From NCBI GenBank assembly GCA_028455995.1, contig JABELC010000002.1, positions 62,001 to 126,000 of the forward strand: DNA of 64,000 nt, read 5' to 3'. The translations under genes were made by a program, and so were the position numbers. Source of the stretch: Scleromitrula shiraiana. Its lineage: Eukaryota > Ascomycota > Leotiomycetes > Helotiales > Sclerotiniaceae. Below are positions 11,023 through 23,431 of the stretch, in pieces. The notes beneath the pieces were generated by a model. The model was not told the origin of the DNA. It ran no database searches and saw nothing but the letters and a program-made list of their open reading frames with translations. How positions within the stretch are numbered: position 1 is the stretch's first letter; the number at the start of each line of letters is the position of its first letter.

Positions 11023-12623
11023 ATGTCTGTATTTAATGCTCAAGTCCATCCTGGACGAGCTTTGGGATTCCTAGGTAATATGAGCCCGATAAGGGTATCA
11101 AAGGAAACACAACTGACCGCATGTTCTCAGTCCTAGGGGCTTCACTTCACGAGATCATCACAAGAATTAAAGCCGAACCGCAACGATTTCCCAAACTCGA
11201 TTTAGTCTATGAACCTATAGCTCCCGTCGACGAACCTGTTATCCTCAATCTACCCTCAAATGGCATTCGTTTGCGCTTCGATGGGCCTCAGCAACGACTA
11301 CGATTAATTGAAGTAATAGATTTTACAAAGAATAAACTTACATACAATGATCGAGAAGTTTTACGAACTGGTGGAACAGCCTCTCCAGGACTTGCGGGCG
11401 CTGGGAACTTATCTGGACCGACATTTCGACACATTTATAAAAGTTTAGTAGGGCCGACCTTTCCTGGAGAATATATCGCACCTGATGCTGGCGATGAAAC
11501 CGGAATGGGACTTTATGTGCTATCTTATCCGGGTATTGCATTTTCATTTCCAATTCATAGTTCATCTTGGTCGCCGGGAAAGGATGTTGTATCTCTACTC
11601 TCCTCATCTGCCAGTCAACCCGCTTCATCCATGGCGATATTCTCCGGAGAATCTTGGCCTGAAGCACGAGATCATATATATACACAAACTTTGGAACCGT
11701 TGAAGACTTTTGCTCCTTTAACAAAGAGTCGCGAGCCAGTGGCAGATGAGGTGGGCCTTGTCCGACTTCACGGAGGAGGTCAACTCGAAATTATTCGCCC
11801 TAGTAACACTACATTCTGGATACTACTTGGTGAAACAACACCGCAGCAGTTAGTCGCTGAACTTGGTCCTCCCGATGCAATATATCGGAAGAATGACCAA
11901 AAAATGTCTATTCATAAAGCTAGAGATCCTACTAGTACAGGCAGGAGACCAAATTCCACTGATCTTCGCGACGACTCGACCGATACTGATCAATCCTCGG
12001 CCCATACCGCGACTGATGATTCTGAGGATAATAGTGGAGAGGGAGAAGGGGTTGGAAATGTGTCGGGAGAATGCTTTTACAATTATTTCTATCATGGATT
12101 CGATGTTTTAGTATCTACGCCCACTTCACCTTCACAATTTCCTCCATCCAAATCCAAATTTCAAACATCTACCAGGATAATTCCTACCGATGCAACTCCT
12201 AGACTAGTTGCAACGAAAGTAATAATGCATGGCAACGTTCCAGGCTCATATCCTTTTAACCGTCATCGTCGCTGCCGCTGGGAAATCGAGTACCTATCCC
12301 CAACAAAAAAGTCCACAATCATCAACTCCGAAACTCCTTTCTCATCAATCGAAAGCAGTCTCTATAACGAGTGGAAGAGTATATACAGTAATGTGGAGGA
12401 AGCAAAACAAAGACAAAGGGGTATGGTACTCAATCGCGATTGGGGCGATAGTCCAGGGAGTAGTTGTGAACTTCTAGGAGGTTGGGAAGATAGTGTAGGT
12501 GGGAAACGAAATGCTGGTCGCGAAGATGAGAAAGGTTTGGGAAATACAACGTTATATGGATTTCCGGGGTTGGTTTTTGAGGTGCTGAATAATGGGATTG
12601 TCAGTGGTGTTACGGTGTTTTAA
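11023..12623 (+). CDS. UPF0183/PHAF1-like protein (phagophore assembly factor family)
   Basis: Two exons, 11023-11074 and 11137-12623, with a 62-nt intron (GTAATA donor, CTGAC branch-like site, TAG acceptor). The product is 512 residues. Exon 1 encodes MSVFNAQVHPGRALGFL and joins in frame to GASLHEII. The short first exon supplies the conserved start; a frame beginning at 11121 would replace it with intron sequence. Family signatures are the N-terminal PGRALGFLGASLHEI block, the NLPSNGIRLRFDGPQQRL segment and a C-terminal LYGFPGLVFEVLNNGIVSGV block. Two poorly conserved, Ser/Asp-rich insertions occur in the middle. The human member (C16orf70/PHAF1) acts with BCAS3 at the phagophore during autophagy; the fungal role is inferred from that only. 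Confidence 0.88.
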
Positions 12624-15600
12624 TCTGCGGGACGCGTTTTTGGCAATATGCATTGATGGTATGGCATGGTGCGGTATGGGATGGGATGGTGTTCTCTCTT
12701 GGGTAATGATGAATGGTATGCATGGTTGGTTGGTTGGGATATCGGTTTGAAGAAGTTGAGTTCGCACTTGTTTGATGATATCACTTTAGAGCCTACAGTC
12801 AAATTTAGAAATACCTGGTAGTAATGATTGTTTTGCTTTTTCACATACACACAGTCTTTCTTAGTTTCTTTTTCCGTTGATGCTCTTGAAGCTATGAATG
12901 TAAAAGTCTTTGAATTCTCCAAATCTCATCGATTTTCAGTCGTCTTAGTTGACACAATACATATGGTAGTTTACTCCGTGTATATTGCCATCCAGGATAT
13001 CAACTATTATTTTATATTCTCCGCTATCAATTAAACTCCTGGCTTTCTAATTCTCAATTTTCTAATTCCAAGATGCCGCTGTCATTCACCAAGATGAGGT
13101 AATTGCCACTGCCACTGAACTGGCATAAATCCCCTAATACTGAGATCAAAGCAATTATCGAAGACACCCCTACAAGAACACAAGAGCATATCCCAAATGC
13201 TACCAGCACTACACAAGGTCTTATACAAAACGCAGTTTCTTCTACATAAAGCTTAGTATGACCCTGAAGGAGGTGAGTTAAAGATATTTATATAGTAGTA
13301 CTATGAATCCATTTCAGAGTAGAAGCCAAGTATCGGGTCAATCTAGATGGGGTATTCACTCCAGATGCTGCACTCTCAATCTTTTTCCATCGACGGTGCT
13401 AGTATAAAATCTTCATCTTGTTCTCGAATATTTTGAAGTTCAGGCAAAGAGTACAGAAAAGTTGTTTCTTGTGTGATATGGTGCGTGATCGATAGATCGA
13501 GGAGAGTGCTGTTATGACTCCACCACCTCGAACCTCCTCCTGTCCTACTTAATCCAGAAACTTCTGGGTTATTTCCATGGCTAGACTGTCGTTATTGTTA
13601 TGACTGTCGTTGATATTGGTATATACCATCTATGTCCGTTTTCGTCGCTATTGACGCCAATATTTTTCATGTTGCTATCTCTTTTACTGCTATGATGGTG
13701 AACAACCCCTACTAAAAAACTCCTCAGCGGTATGCCAAAGCATTATGTTTCAAGTTCTGCTGATCTTCGTAGAGATTCTTAAATTTTCTATTGCAGATGG
13801 ATTAAGATTGAGCAAGACGGCGACTATATATACCCTGTATTCTGACTACTCGGGAGGTGGGGGATGAGCATGTTGAAGATACACGTACACAGGGTATGCT
13901 AGGTGATTGATATGAGTGGATAAAATCCCTACAATATATTATCTCGCATTTCCTTGTCTTGAAAAGCAACATATCGTCAACCGTCATAAATTCACTATAT
14001 AATTTATACACAGCAAGGGCAAAGAGCGAGCTCGGAAGCATAAAAGGCTCTCCCATCAACAAGTTAATATTTTAGTGGTACATACAGAAACATCAGTATG
14101 CCAATCGAGATATGGGTTTGTGTGGCTGGTAGACTAGTATGTTCCAGACAATTTAGCTGCTTTCTTACCCCATTCAAATTGTCTGTTTATCAGGTTTGAC
14201 AGTATTCATACTCAGGATGAGAGTTTCTTTGGGGAACGACAACATGACATCCATCATTTCACGTTGTCGTTTGTGGAACTCTCGCTGTTATAAATGGCAA
14301 ATCAGAAGAATTCAAAACTTCATTGATCGAGTTGAATCCCGGCACCAATACGAGCGAAACAAACGTAAATTGGTATAGCTAGTTGTAAAATGCTCCCACT
14401 CAACAGACACCTTACTCACCTTTCCAACTATTAAGAATATTTAGGTCCCCATGGAGCATCAAAATTCTACTTGTAGACTTATATGCCTCTCTGTTCGAGC
14501 CAAGATTATCTTCCCCAATACCAAATGAATAACACCAGAGCAAAGTATTAAGATATATTGGTGTAGACCATTCTCCAACAGAAACAGCCCATCTATTTTG
14601 TATGCATATTCATCCAAAACCTATCAGTTAAATGACTAGTTTTCATTTACTCCGCTATCCTCTCCTTGCTGGAGATAGCTTGTTGTATAAATGTCTTCCT
14701 TCCAACTCTTACTTCTTTTGCAGTCCATAGACATTATGAAATCATGGGGTTGTTCAATGACCCATGGATAGCAAGATGGGAAGGTTAGGTCGGTCGTGCT
14801 TGGGGAGGTATAGCAGGTGATTCCCACCGGATCCAAGACAAATATTCGTGTTTGATACAGGTGCATTCCTGAGGTTTCGTCAATTGCCTATTATCACCGT
14901 CAGTTTTCACATATTACTGTCATCTGAACTATCACTGTCATTATCAATGTCATCAACACCTCTCATTATGAAATCCCCCCCCTAAGATTCTACTCCATAA
15001 CTCCAATCTCAGACTATTTGAGACTACGTGTCTCACCAAATTGATCAGTTTGAAACAGACAGATCTAGCTCTTGCAATAGACATGGCTCATGACGTCGAA
15101 TTCCTAAACCTCTTTATATACCACCGCATCATACAATGCAGATGAAGGTTCCCACCACAAAGCGACCTATTTACAATATCAACAATATCTTAGTGATATC
15201 TTGTGATAACAATATCGAGGTCAATGTGCAGGGTATTTATTTGATATGATTGGCTTGCACAGGTGTGTATCATGGTTGTTCTGGGTGTCTGGGATCCACT
15301 TAACATTTATACAAACAGAACACTTTCCAGCCAGTCAGAGCTTGCAATAGCTTCACAGTTGATAGTGAGACGGGATAGGATGAGGAGAGCAGGGAAAAGG
15401 AAGATGAAGGTTAATACCATGCATCATGCATAGCAGAATACTAGTATACTATGAACCCTTCAGCTACAATTCACTGTGGGGTTGTATCTATCTAGACAAC
15501 TTCCGTTTCATACCCCACATCCGTCTGTAAATCTTCTTCTTCTGGTAGTAATATATAAACACCTCATCGTCGACTCTCCATATTTGAAAGCAACAACGTC

Positions 15601-16211
15601 TAGAATGCGGTATAGGGAAGACTAGGAGTTGTGCTCCAGCAAGAGGTGATGCTGGTTTGGGTGCTGGGGTATGCAATGCGATTCGAGATTTGAATGAATT
15701 ATACTTGGGGTTATATATAAAACGATGAGATCTTCGTTCTTGCTTTCTGATAGTTGTTGCCGCTAGGATTTACATATTACTGTCACTGTCACATACGAAT
15801 TCTCCCCTATGCAAACTGTGATGAAAACATCATAACCAAGAAATATGCGGAGACTCCATTTCCAGTGATCCCACCCCTAGGCTGCTGAAGATCTTCAACT
15901 TTGCGCTTGAAGATTTGAAAGTGGAACAAGGTAGGGATATATAGTGGTTGGAACGAAGCAAACGGGTTTGAAAGTATCATCTCAACTTTTTGATGATCTT
16001 CAAATACTTAGGAAGTATTCACTTTTTTCTCCATCGAAACCTGGATATGGGGCTCACTTTATATCCCAACCTTAAATAGAATGAAACGTTTAATACAATT
16101 TTTACACTTATGTACAACGACTAACCCCCACCACCCAAGAAAGTACAAGAAACCAGAGGGGAATTAACCATAGACCCCCACCGTCCCGTCCCATCCCAAA
16201 CCCCAGCCAAT
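12624..16211. other. Long intergenic region, no assigned gene
   Basis: I recognise no gene in 3.6 kb. Three minus-strand frames of 60-86 codons (13802-14062, 14636-14866, 15488-15676) are better than random in composition. The frame at 14636-14866 extends upstream to an AG that could be an acceptor. They match no family I know and could not be joined with confidence. Short repeats of the type (T)CACTGTCA occur near 14900-14960 and 15780. An untranslated RNA or a small unrecognised gene is possible. Confidence 0.4.
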
Positions 16212-18253
16212 CTAAAACCTCGAAATATCCCTCCCAAACACCCAATTAATAGCCCAATACATAGGAATAAGCAATTTGTTCCTCCAACTAATTGTCTGAG
16301 TTAGATAAGCACCTCTCCAGATCAACCACGCCGTTCTCCTGTAAACAAAATCACATTAGTATATCCATTCATCAAGCCATTTGTCTATACAGCCTTCATC
16401 ATTTGGACTACCAAAAGATGAAGAAGAGAACGGGAAAGCAAACTATAAAGAAAGAAAATACTAACCCTCTAATCTCACTCCTCCCATCCGTCTGCATAAT
16501 CGCTCTCAATCCCCCAATATAAGTCATAACCCCCAAATTCCTATAAGTAAAGCCCTCACCCCTTCCAATTTCCAATTTCTCCCTCTTACCTACCCCCCTC
16601 CACATCCCTACCTCCTTGCTCTTAGCACAAGCATTTAATCTTCTACCCAGCCATTTGGCTTCCTGATTTGCTACTTGCGCAGTGGCTGGTAGCGCGCTCT
16701 TTTCCATGACTGCTACGTCGCCTATTGCGAAAACGTCGTTCATTATTGCTTCTTCTGATTCCTGTTTACTCTCGTTTTCTAGTTGGGGGGAAGACTCGGA
16801 TTTCGGGACGAGTTTTACTCGGAAATGGGAATCGACCATTAGACCACCACTCTTGGGATGGCGTTTTAGCTGCCATTTCTTGGTTGCTGGGTCTCCAGAT
16901 GAGGAGGAGGGGGAAGGAGAAGAGGAAAGGTTTGACAAAGAAGCAGAATCCTCAGGATAAGCATGAACATCACTCAGCGCCTTCCTAATAAACGGATTCA
17001 TCATCAACCCTGTACTCCAAACACACATACCCACACCCTCCTCCATCAACTTCCCGTCTTCTCTATACCTCAATGTAAATCCCTCCCCGCCCTCTTTTTC
17101 ACCTGGAAATCCTCTCTCCAATGCCTCGATCCCCCGCTCCGTCTTAACAACAATACCATCCCGTCTAAAATGCTCCAACGCATAATCGGCCAGGTTTTTA
17201 TCAAACATAGGGAGGATCTTAGGTGCGACATCATATATAGTGATGCGAATGTAAGGGGCCAATGAGGGGTATAGTTTAGAGAGATCTTCCTGACAGAGGT
17301 CGTGAAGTTCGGCGGCGAACTCTACTCCTGTTGCTGTTGGGGTGTTAACAAGGGAAGGGGGGAAATAGGATAAAAGGAAAACTTACGACCACCGCCTACA
17401 ATAGCAAAATTTAACATCTGTTTCTTCAATGCATCAGAACTAGTAGGTAAAGCCGCAGTTTCGAAACCTAATAACACGTGATTAGTTGATGGACTTATCT
17501 CCATGAATCTCAAAGAAAAGTTGAGTAAGGAACCATCGAAAAAAAAACCTACATTCCAAAATTCTCTTCCTAATCTTCCTCGCATCTCCCGCGTCCTTCA
17601 GAAACCTCGCATTCTCTCTAACCCCCTTAGTCCCAAATGTCTGACTATAACACCCCACGGCAACAACCAACTTATCATACTTAACCTCAAAGACCTCTCC
17701 TTTCCCCTCTGCCTTCTCCTTCCTCACCCCCCTCCCATCTCCCAGCCTTTCTCCCTCCCCAACATTGCTCTCCACCCAAATCCTCTTCCCTCTAAAATCC
17801 ACATCATCCGCCCATCCCTGATAGAATTCCGTCCCTCTCTTCTTCCCCCTTACACTCTCCAACGTATTCCTAAACTCTAACGTCCCCACCGCCGTAGATG
17901 CAAGAAGCGGTGTAAAGACAAAGTAGGAGCGGGGGGATACAATAACAGTTTGATATTTTTTGGGGTCGAGATGGAGGGAAAGTGTGAATCCCGACCAGCC
18001 TGAGCCGAGGATTATGATTCTTTCGCGATCTGGGGGGAGGGGGGGGGGGGGGTTGGTTAGACGAATGGCGATATTTGATGTACGGGAAATTTTATTTACC
18101 TCCTTTTGAAACATCTAGTTCTCTAGTTGAGATATTGCGACCTCTTGAATTGGGGCTCAGTACATATTTGGATGAAGTGATTGATGATATACCGGCGGGA
18201 AGTTTATGAAGAATTGAAGATTGCCTCCTCGAAGCAGTTGAAAGGCAATTCAT
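16212..18253 (-). CDS. Type II (rotenone-insensitive) mitochondrial NADH:ubiquinone oxidoreductase
   Basis: Five exons on the minus strand: 18253-18100, 18029-17553, 17467-17387, 17333-16466 and 16338-16212. Introns are 70, 85, 53 and 127 nt, all GT..AG and phase-consistent, giving 568 residues. I chose the Met at 18253 because it opens a Ser/Arg-rich leader (MNCLSTASRRQSSILHKL) typical of a mitochondrial presequence. The upstream Met at 18260 is in another frame and soon stops. The first dinucleotide fold is IIILGSGWSG (56-65, FAD) and the second is VGGGPTG (234-240, NADH). Later blocks are FAIGDVA and ALPATAQVANQEAKWL, ending in the family C-terminus WRNKLLIPMYWAINW..GRDISRF. No EF-hand insertion is seen. 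It oxidises NADH and reduces ubiquinone without pumping protons. Whether it faces the matrix or the intermembrane space cannot be told from sequence. Confidence 0.93.
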
Positions 18254-19379
18254 TGTTCATTCGAGATGTATAACAAGTAAGAAAAAAAAAAGGGAAAAAC
18301 TTCAAGTTGAAGAACTTTTGATGATACTCGGGGTTTGAGGTTGGAGTAAAAATTCAAGTGGATTAAGCCGGTTTCGCCCGAGCTCTTTAACTTGACATAA
18401 GGCGTAGGTGGAAAGTGCTTGTCATACCTTACACAATTGAATCTGTAAGTTTATGAGTAAGTAAATTCAAATTCGTGTCACACAGGTTATTATCGAAGTT
18501 TTTTTCAGGTCTCTTCAAGTTGATAGAAATGTATTTCATCCATTGACTCTGATGTTATGAGTTTGCGGGGTTTCCCATTTGGGACATTCCGATAAATCCG
18601 AGGAATGTTCAATCCGAGATTAAAGAACTTTCAAGCCGTTGGACTTACATTCACTTCATTGACATATGCTGATGAATAATAAATCGTGTTTTATGGGCGG
18701 GAAGTTGCAACAGAAATCGAAATAAGTAAACACTCACAGCATTTTGATCTGTTGACCTAATATTGGAAGATTGGATTGTTGAAGCTGATCGACAATGATT
18801 TCTTGAAAGAAGAAAAGCGCATCACCTACTAACTATCCCATATCACAACCACCTTACCATGCGTGGAGCAGATATTTGTATCTCTGGGGGTTAAAAGCAT
18901 GAGTTTTATTTAATCCTGCGATTGAAATTTATTGTAAAACCTCGACTGAGTGAGAGCGGTAGAAAGAGGATCTCTTATATATTTATATGAAGGGAAATGA
19001 TGAAAACATGGAGACAAGCGAATTCAACAACTTTGTTTAACACATTAGAATAACTTGGGAGAAATATTGCAACCAAGAAGAAATATGATGTTGACTCAAC
19101 ATCATATTGCTCGTGAATCAATCACTTCCTGCTTTGCACCCAGCCTCTCTTGGGAAACGTCTGTTGCCTTGAGAAGTCATAACATAATAATTTAGTGCAT
19201 GAAATTAGAAATAACTAACCGTTCTTACTTCATATAACAGAAAACCTACATTGAGGAGAATTATCCGTAAATCATGATGTAATACTGTACATAAAATGTC
19301 GAGAATCCATTTTCCAACCTCGTTAATCCGCGCAAACCTCCTGGGTATCGTAGCCAAACATCATATACCACCTCAAGAC
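18254..19379. other. Intergenic: promoter of NADH dehydrogenase, 3' flank of Sam37-like gene
   Basis: No coding region recognised. The DNA is moderately AT-rich with an A-run near 18283-18292. Nothing else stands out. Confidence 0.5.
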
Positions 19380-20851
19380 TTACTGAGGGCCAACATCAAC
19401 ACTAACTTCCACCATTGGATCCCCCCGACTAATCTCCAACTCTTTCTTTCTTTGCAACTCCGAATCAAGCTGATCTGCAAAAGCAAATAATGCCTCGCCA
19501 GCTTCTCCGAGATCGCTCAACCCTTGAGTATTCTCTTCCTTCTTTTGCCAACTTTCTGGAAATGCGATTAATCCTTGGTGAAGCGCATACCCAGTCAGAA
19601 CACCCACAGCAGCAACCACACTTCCAATAGTCGCGACATATTTCAAAACAGATCTACCAGATTCTTCCTCGGAAGATTTGCCACCAGAGAGTCGCATTCG
19701 ATTATCTCTTCTAAACTGTCCCACGACAGGTATTGAGTCTGCAAGAGTCGCCAAAAATACTCCTCCAACATACAACACACCACCATTGGCTGGCGCTTGC
19801 CAAGGTAAACCAGTTTTCTCTTGATGTTGCACGGTATCCCCACCCTTTGTCAGCATGGCATCATTAACCCCCACCACAGCACCACCGAAAACCTCATTTT
19901 TCAGCTCTTCAACCCACTTGCACAAATCTGGGAATTTTTTCCTCATCGTTCTCTCTAACCATGACTGTGGCAACTTTGGATACAACATTAATGACATGAA
20001 ACCCAAAGCTAAACAATCTAAGCTTGAGATTTGTGTATTCGAGACTAGAAACTTCCTCTTTCCCTTTAGATCTTGTATAGATTCGAAGAAATCGGTCGCT
20101 AATGCATCTAGTCTAATTTGAGCATTGGTTTCAGGGGATGCTGCAAGGAGACTTGACACAGTTTGCCGCCCTAAGCGAAGAGAATCGGGAATAATGCTTG
20201 ATCCTTTGCCATTCTCACTAGCTTCGGTATCAATATCTAATGCGGATAAGCCGAGATATTCGGTTCGTTTCTTAGCCAGCCCACGGATATGAGTTGGGGT
20301 GAGATACGGGAGGGGAAAAGGTTGTATCGTATTGTATATCGGTCGTGTTATCTCGTAATTTTTCGAGGAAACGTATAGCGAGAGATCGAGTAACGGCTGC
20401 CCATGTACTTCGATATATGCGGAGTATCTGACCAATCAGTACGTTTCATCGTAGGGTAGGAATCTCATCTCACTTCCGTTCCTCACTTACGCTGTACAAT
20501 CTGCCGCCTCTTGTTCTCGTAAGCCTGCGTCAAGAACCCATTTTCCATTTGAATATTGTTCAACGTATTTGAGAATATTTCTATAACCACTAACCCAATC
20601 GTTACCATTTCTTAATGCAGGCAGTTCATCTATACGTAGAATTTCTATTAATATCCCAATTGCCAAGGGAGGATTGACTGATAAAGAGGGGTAGATATAC
20701 TTGTGGGACTAATGGTTGGATCACTGCTAGCAACAAGGGACCATTGACCACGTGGAATAATCTTCCGCATGTATGCAACCGTGGCTAAGCATTGCGCATC
20801 AACGGAAGGAAGACCAAATGCAGGACCCCAAATATGGAGTTCAAGTACCAT
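19380..20851 (-). CDS. SAM37: Sam37/metaxin-like mitochondrial outer-membrane assembly protein
   Basis: Three exons on the minus strand: 20851-20701, 20644-20491 and 20427-19380. Introns are 56 and 63 nt (GT..AG), giving 450 residues. The N-terminus MVLELHIWGPAFGLPSVDAQ is the hallmark of the Tom37/Sam37 thioredoxin-like half. Residues about 202-283 form the metaxin GST C-terminal half, with SNTQISSLDCLALGFMSLML and later KFPDLCKWVEELKNEVFG. A hydrophobic segment at about 363-384 (VLKYVATIGSVVAAVGVLTG) is a probable membrane anchor, and a charged tail follows. Family role: the SAM complex inserts beta-barrel proteins into the mitochondrial outer membrane. Sam37 aids substrate release and links SAM to TOM. 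Metaxin-1 of animals is the alternative name for the same family. No damage seen. Confidence 0.85.
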
Positions 20852-22949
20852 GATGAGATCTGGATGTTCAGGTATGGGTGTATGGGTGTATGGGTGTGGT
20901 ATGATCTGGGGTGATGGTGTATCGCGAATGGTTTGGGATGAGTGAGTGAGGGGTGAGAGTATTTCTTGTGCCGGTGGGATCTGATTGAAGGATTCTAAAA
21001 CACCTTCTTCTCTTGATTATCGATCGTATAAAGATTCCTTGGAAGACTGCAGGTCGCGTATGTGATCAAATATGCATTGAAAAGATGTTATCAAAATATG
21101 TGCGTAATATGATATTGCATATGCATGTAAATTGGTTGAGTTGAAGAAAGCGTCCATCTCATAGGTATCATCAATTCAAGCAGAACGGAAGAATGTTTTT
21201 GCCAAGTTTTTTTTGCGCGTTCCTGGCGGCTGTCGTGTGCAAAAAATCTCGTGTTCACGTGATACTAAACTAATGTTTATCTTCAGCCTGCTGGCGCCCT
21301 CAAAGCCCAGCTACAAGACCTCGGCGATCACGAATCCAATAGTTCGAATAATCTAAGAACACACATGCATGCATATACACATGTTATGGTTACATTATCA
21401 CCATTGCCGGATGGATGATATGGTATGATAAGATACCATGCCATACATATCTCACACACATACAGACCACATACAATTTACGTCGCATCCGTTCGTGCCG
21501 CAATCACACATCCACAAGCAAAAGAATGCTTCCCTTCCCTTCCAAATTCCCACCACACTATCGGAATTTATCTCACCCAACATAATTTGCCTTGCTACAC
21601 ATACTAGCACACTTGTACCCTTCCCCTCTCTCTTGACTACGCCACCGAATCCTTCGTATGTAAGCCCTAGAAACCTTCGAAAAATGGTTGAGTTCACTTA
21701 AATTGGGTTGACAGCAAGGTGAGACATAATCAGGAACCAATCTATCGATTTTTATTTTTTATTTGTTTTCTTTTGGCTACTGCGCGCGCAGTGTGTTGCA
21801 ATATCAATACATAAATTGAGAGGCTTAGATACTGGAATTTGGAGGAGGATATATGTCAATAGTTCATAGCCGTTGTAATACACGTTACAGATTTAATTTT
21901 AATGCTGCATTGCTTCTTGACATCGTATGAATGGGGTGAACGATGATGTATGTAGGCTAGGATTGCGATATCATTCATTCGATAGAAAGAATGATCGTTT
22001 ACAGGAAATCCAATGAATGAGCCAATCGCGTGCACTGCACGCACGGCGATTGTAGATCAATTCATCATTATCTCAAGTTCCAAGGTTAAGTGACCAGGGT
22101 TTCGACAATTGGTGAATGTCTATGGCTTGCGGATTAAATTCGATGTAGTCATACTTCGCCCAACCCAAAACAGACCAGGATATTGAGAAAGAAAGATCAA
22201 CGGCCGGCGAGGAGAACATTACCCTTTTCCGGGAAGATTGCCGAATGAAGTTTCTCACTCAGCACAAAGCTTGCTTTGACACAACCGCACTTTCCGTTCA
22301 CTATACCTTCTCCGAAAACCGAACCAACACAAACCAATGCAGGAACCATAGGCGATCACTGGTTCACCGTCTAGGTATAATTTAAACCGTCGTTTGAAAT
22401 ATAGATGTAAACGAAGATATGCATGGGTAGATATCTATGTAGTTGGTCATGATGTTTAAAAGTCGGTCAGATGAACGAAATGATTATCGAACGCATCATA
22501 ATGGTTCGTTTCCTATGAAATTACGTCCTTGGTAGTGATGGATCGCCGGTAATCAATCATAAGTTTACTTCCCCCTACCTTGCTACTATAGCAACAGAAA
22601 ATACGCCTATCAAGCAGGCTACTGTGGAATCGTGCCACATGAGCATGATGGAGGGGCTGTAAGGCAAGGGAAGGCGATGACAAGGTATGAGAACTCAGCC
22701 CAGTTGTATGGGATCAGGAATTAAAACCAGGTCACGAAAAGTCAAACAAGCGGGGCGGCAGTGAGTGAGTGAGAAAATGTTGGTACTAGTATGTCGATTA
22801 AACTTTCTCAATTTTCTCAACTTTCTCAACTTTATCATCTATCTCATCATGGTAGCTCTATCTAGCAAGGATTTGGTTCCATTGACTCAATTCTCGAAAT
22901 ACATGAATGCACAATTTCCATTCCCAATGGTGGTTTGATGCGACCAGAT
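20852..22949. other. Intergenic region
   Basis: No gene recognised. Short tandem repeats occur just upstream of the Sam37-like gene (a GTATGG/GGTGTAT pattern near 20870-20900). The open frames at 21425-21701 overlap each other on both strands and look like composition effects. Confidence 0.4.
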
Positions 22950-22958
22950 AAAAACAAC

Positions 22959-23422
22959 GGTTTTTAGCTCAAATAGTACGTTTTAGAAAAAAATGCTAAA
23001 ATAGTCACGGTACAAACATAAAAAATAGTATAATTTTACAATTTAAACTATTTAAAATTAAATTCATATCTTTTTTTTTTTTTGAAAAAAAAAAAACATA
23101 ATCCAAACATGTGAAAAACTAGTATTATTTTCATATTCCAAATAAAAAGATTTAAAATAGAAATTTTTCTAAAAAGAATTTCAAGAAACTTGATTTCAAA
23201 AATCATTGATAAAATACTAGTAATAATAAAAATTTAAAAACTTTAAATAATATTATATATAATTCTAATTTTTCAATATTATAAAAACCAGAAAAGTTGA
23301 ACATTGAAAGCATTATAAATTAAATTTTAAATAATTTAAATTGTGAAATTGTACTACTTTATTTTATGTTTGTACTAATCCAGCACATATTTTAAAAGTT
23401 GTACTATTTCAGCTAAAAACCG
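22959..23422. mobile_element. Mutator-like MITE, 464 bp, long TIRs, 9-bp target duplication
   Basis: Both ends start with CGGTTTTTAGCT; the two arms agree at 21 of the first 22 bases when the right end is reverse-complemented. Similarity continues with small gaps for about 115 bp (left arm to about 23075, right arm from about 23305). The identical 9-bp sequence TAAAAACAA flanks both sides (22950-22958 and 23423-23431). The interior is AT-only and has no coding capacity. A 9-bp duplication with long TIRs is the habit of Mutator/MULE-type elements (8-11 bp). The assignment to that superfamily rests on these two traits only, since there is no transposase here. Confidence 0.85.
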
Positions 23423-23431
23423 TAAAAACAA

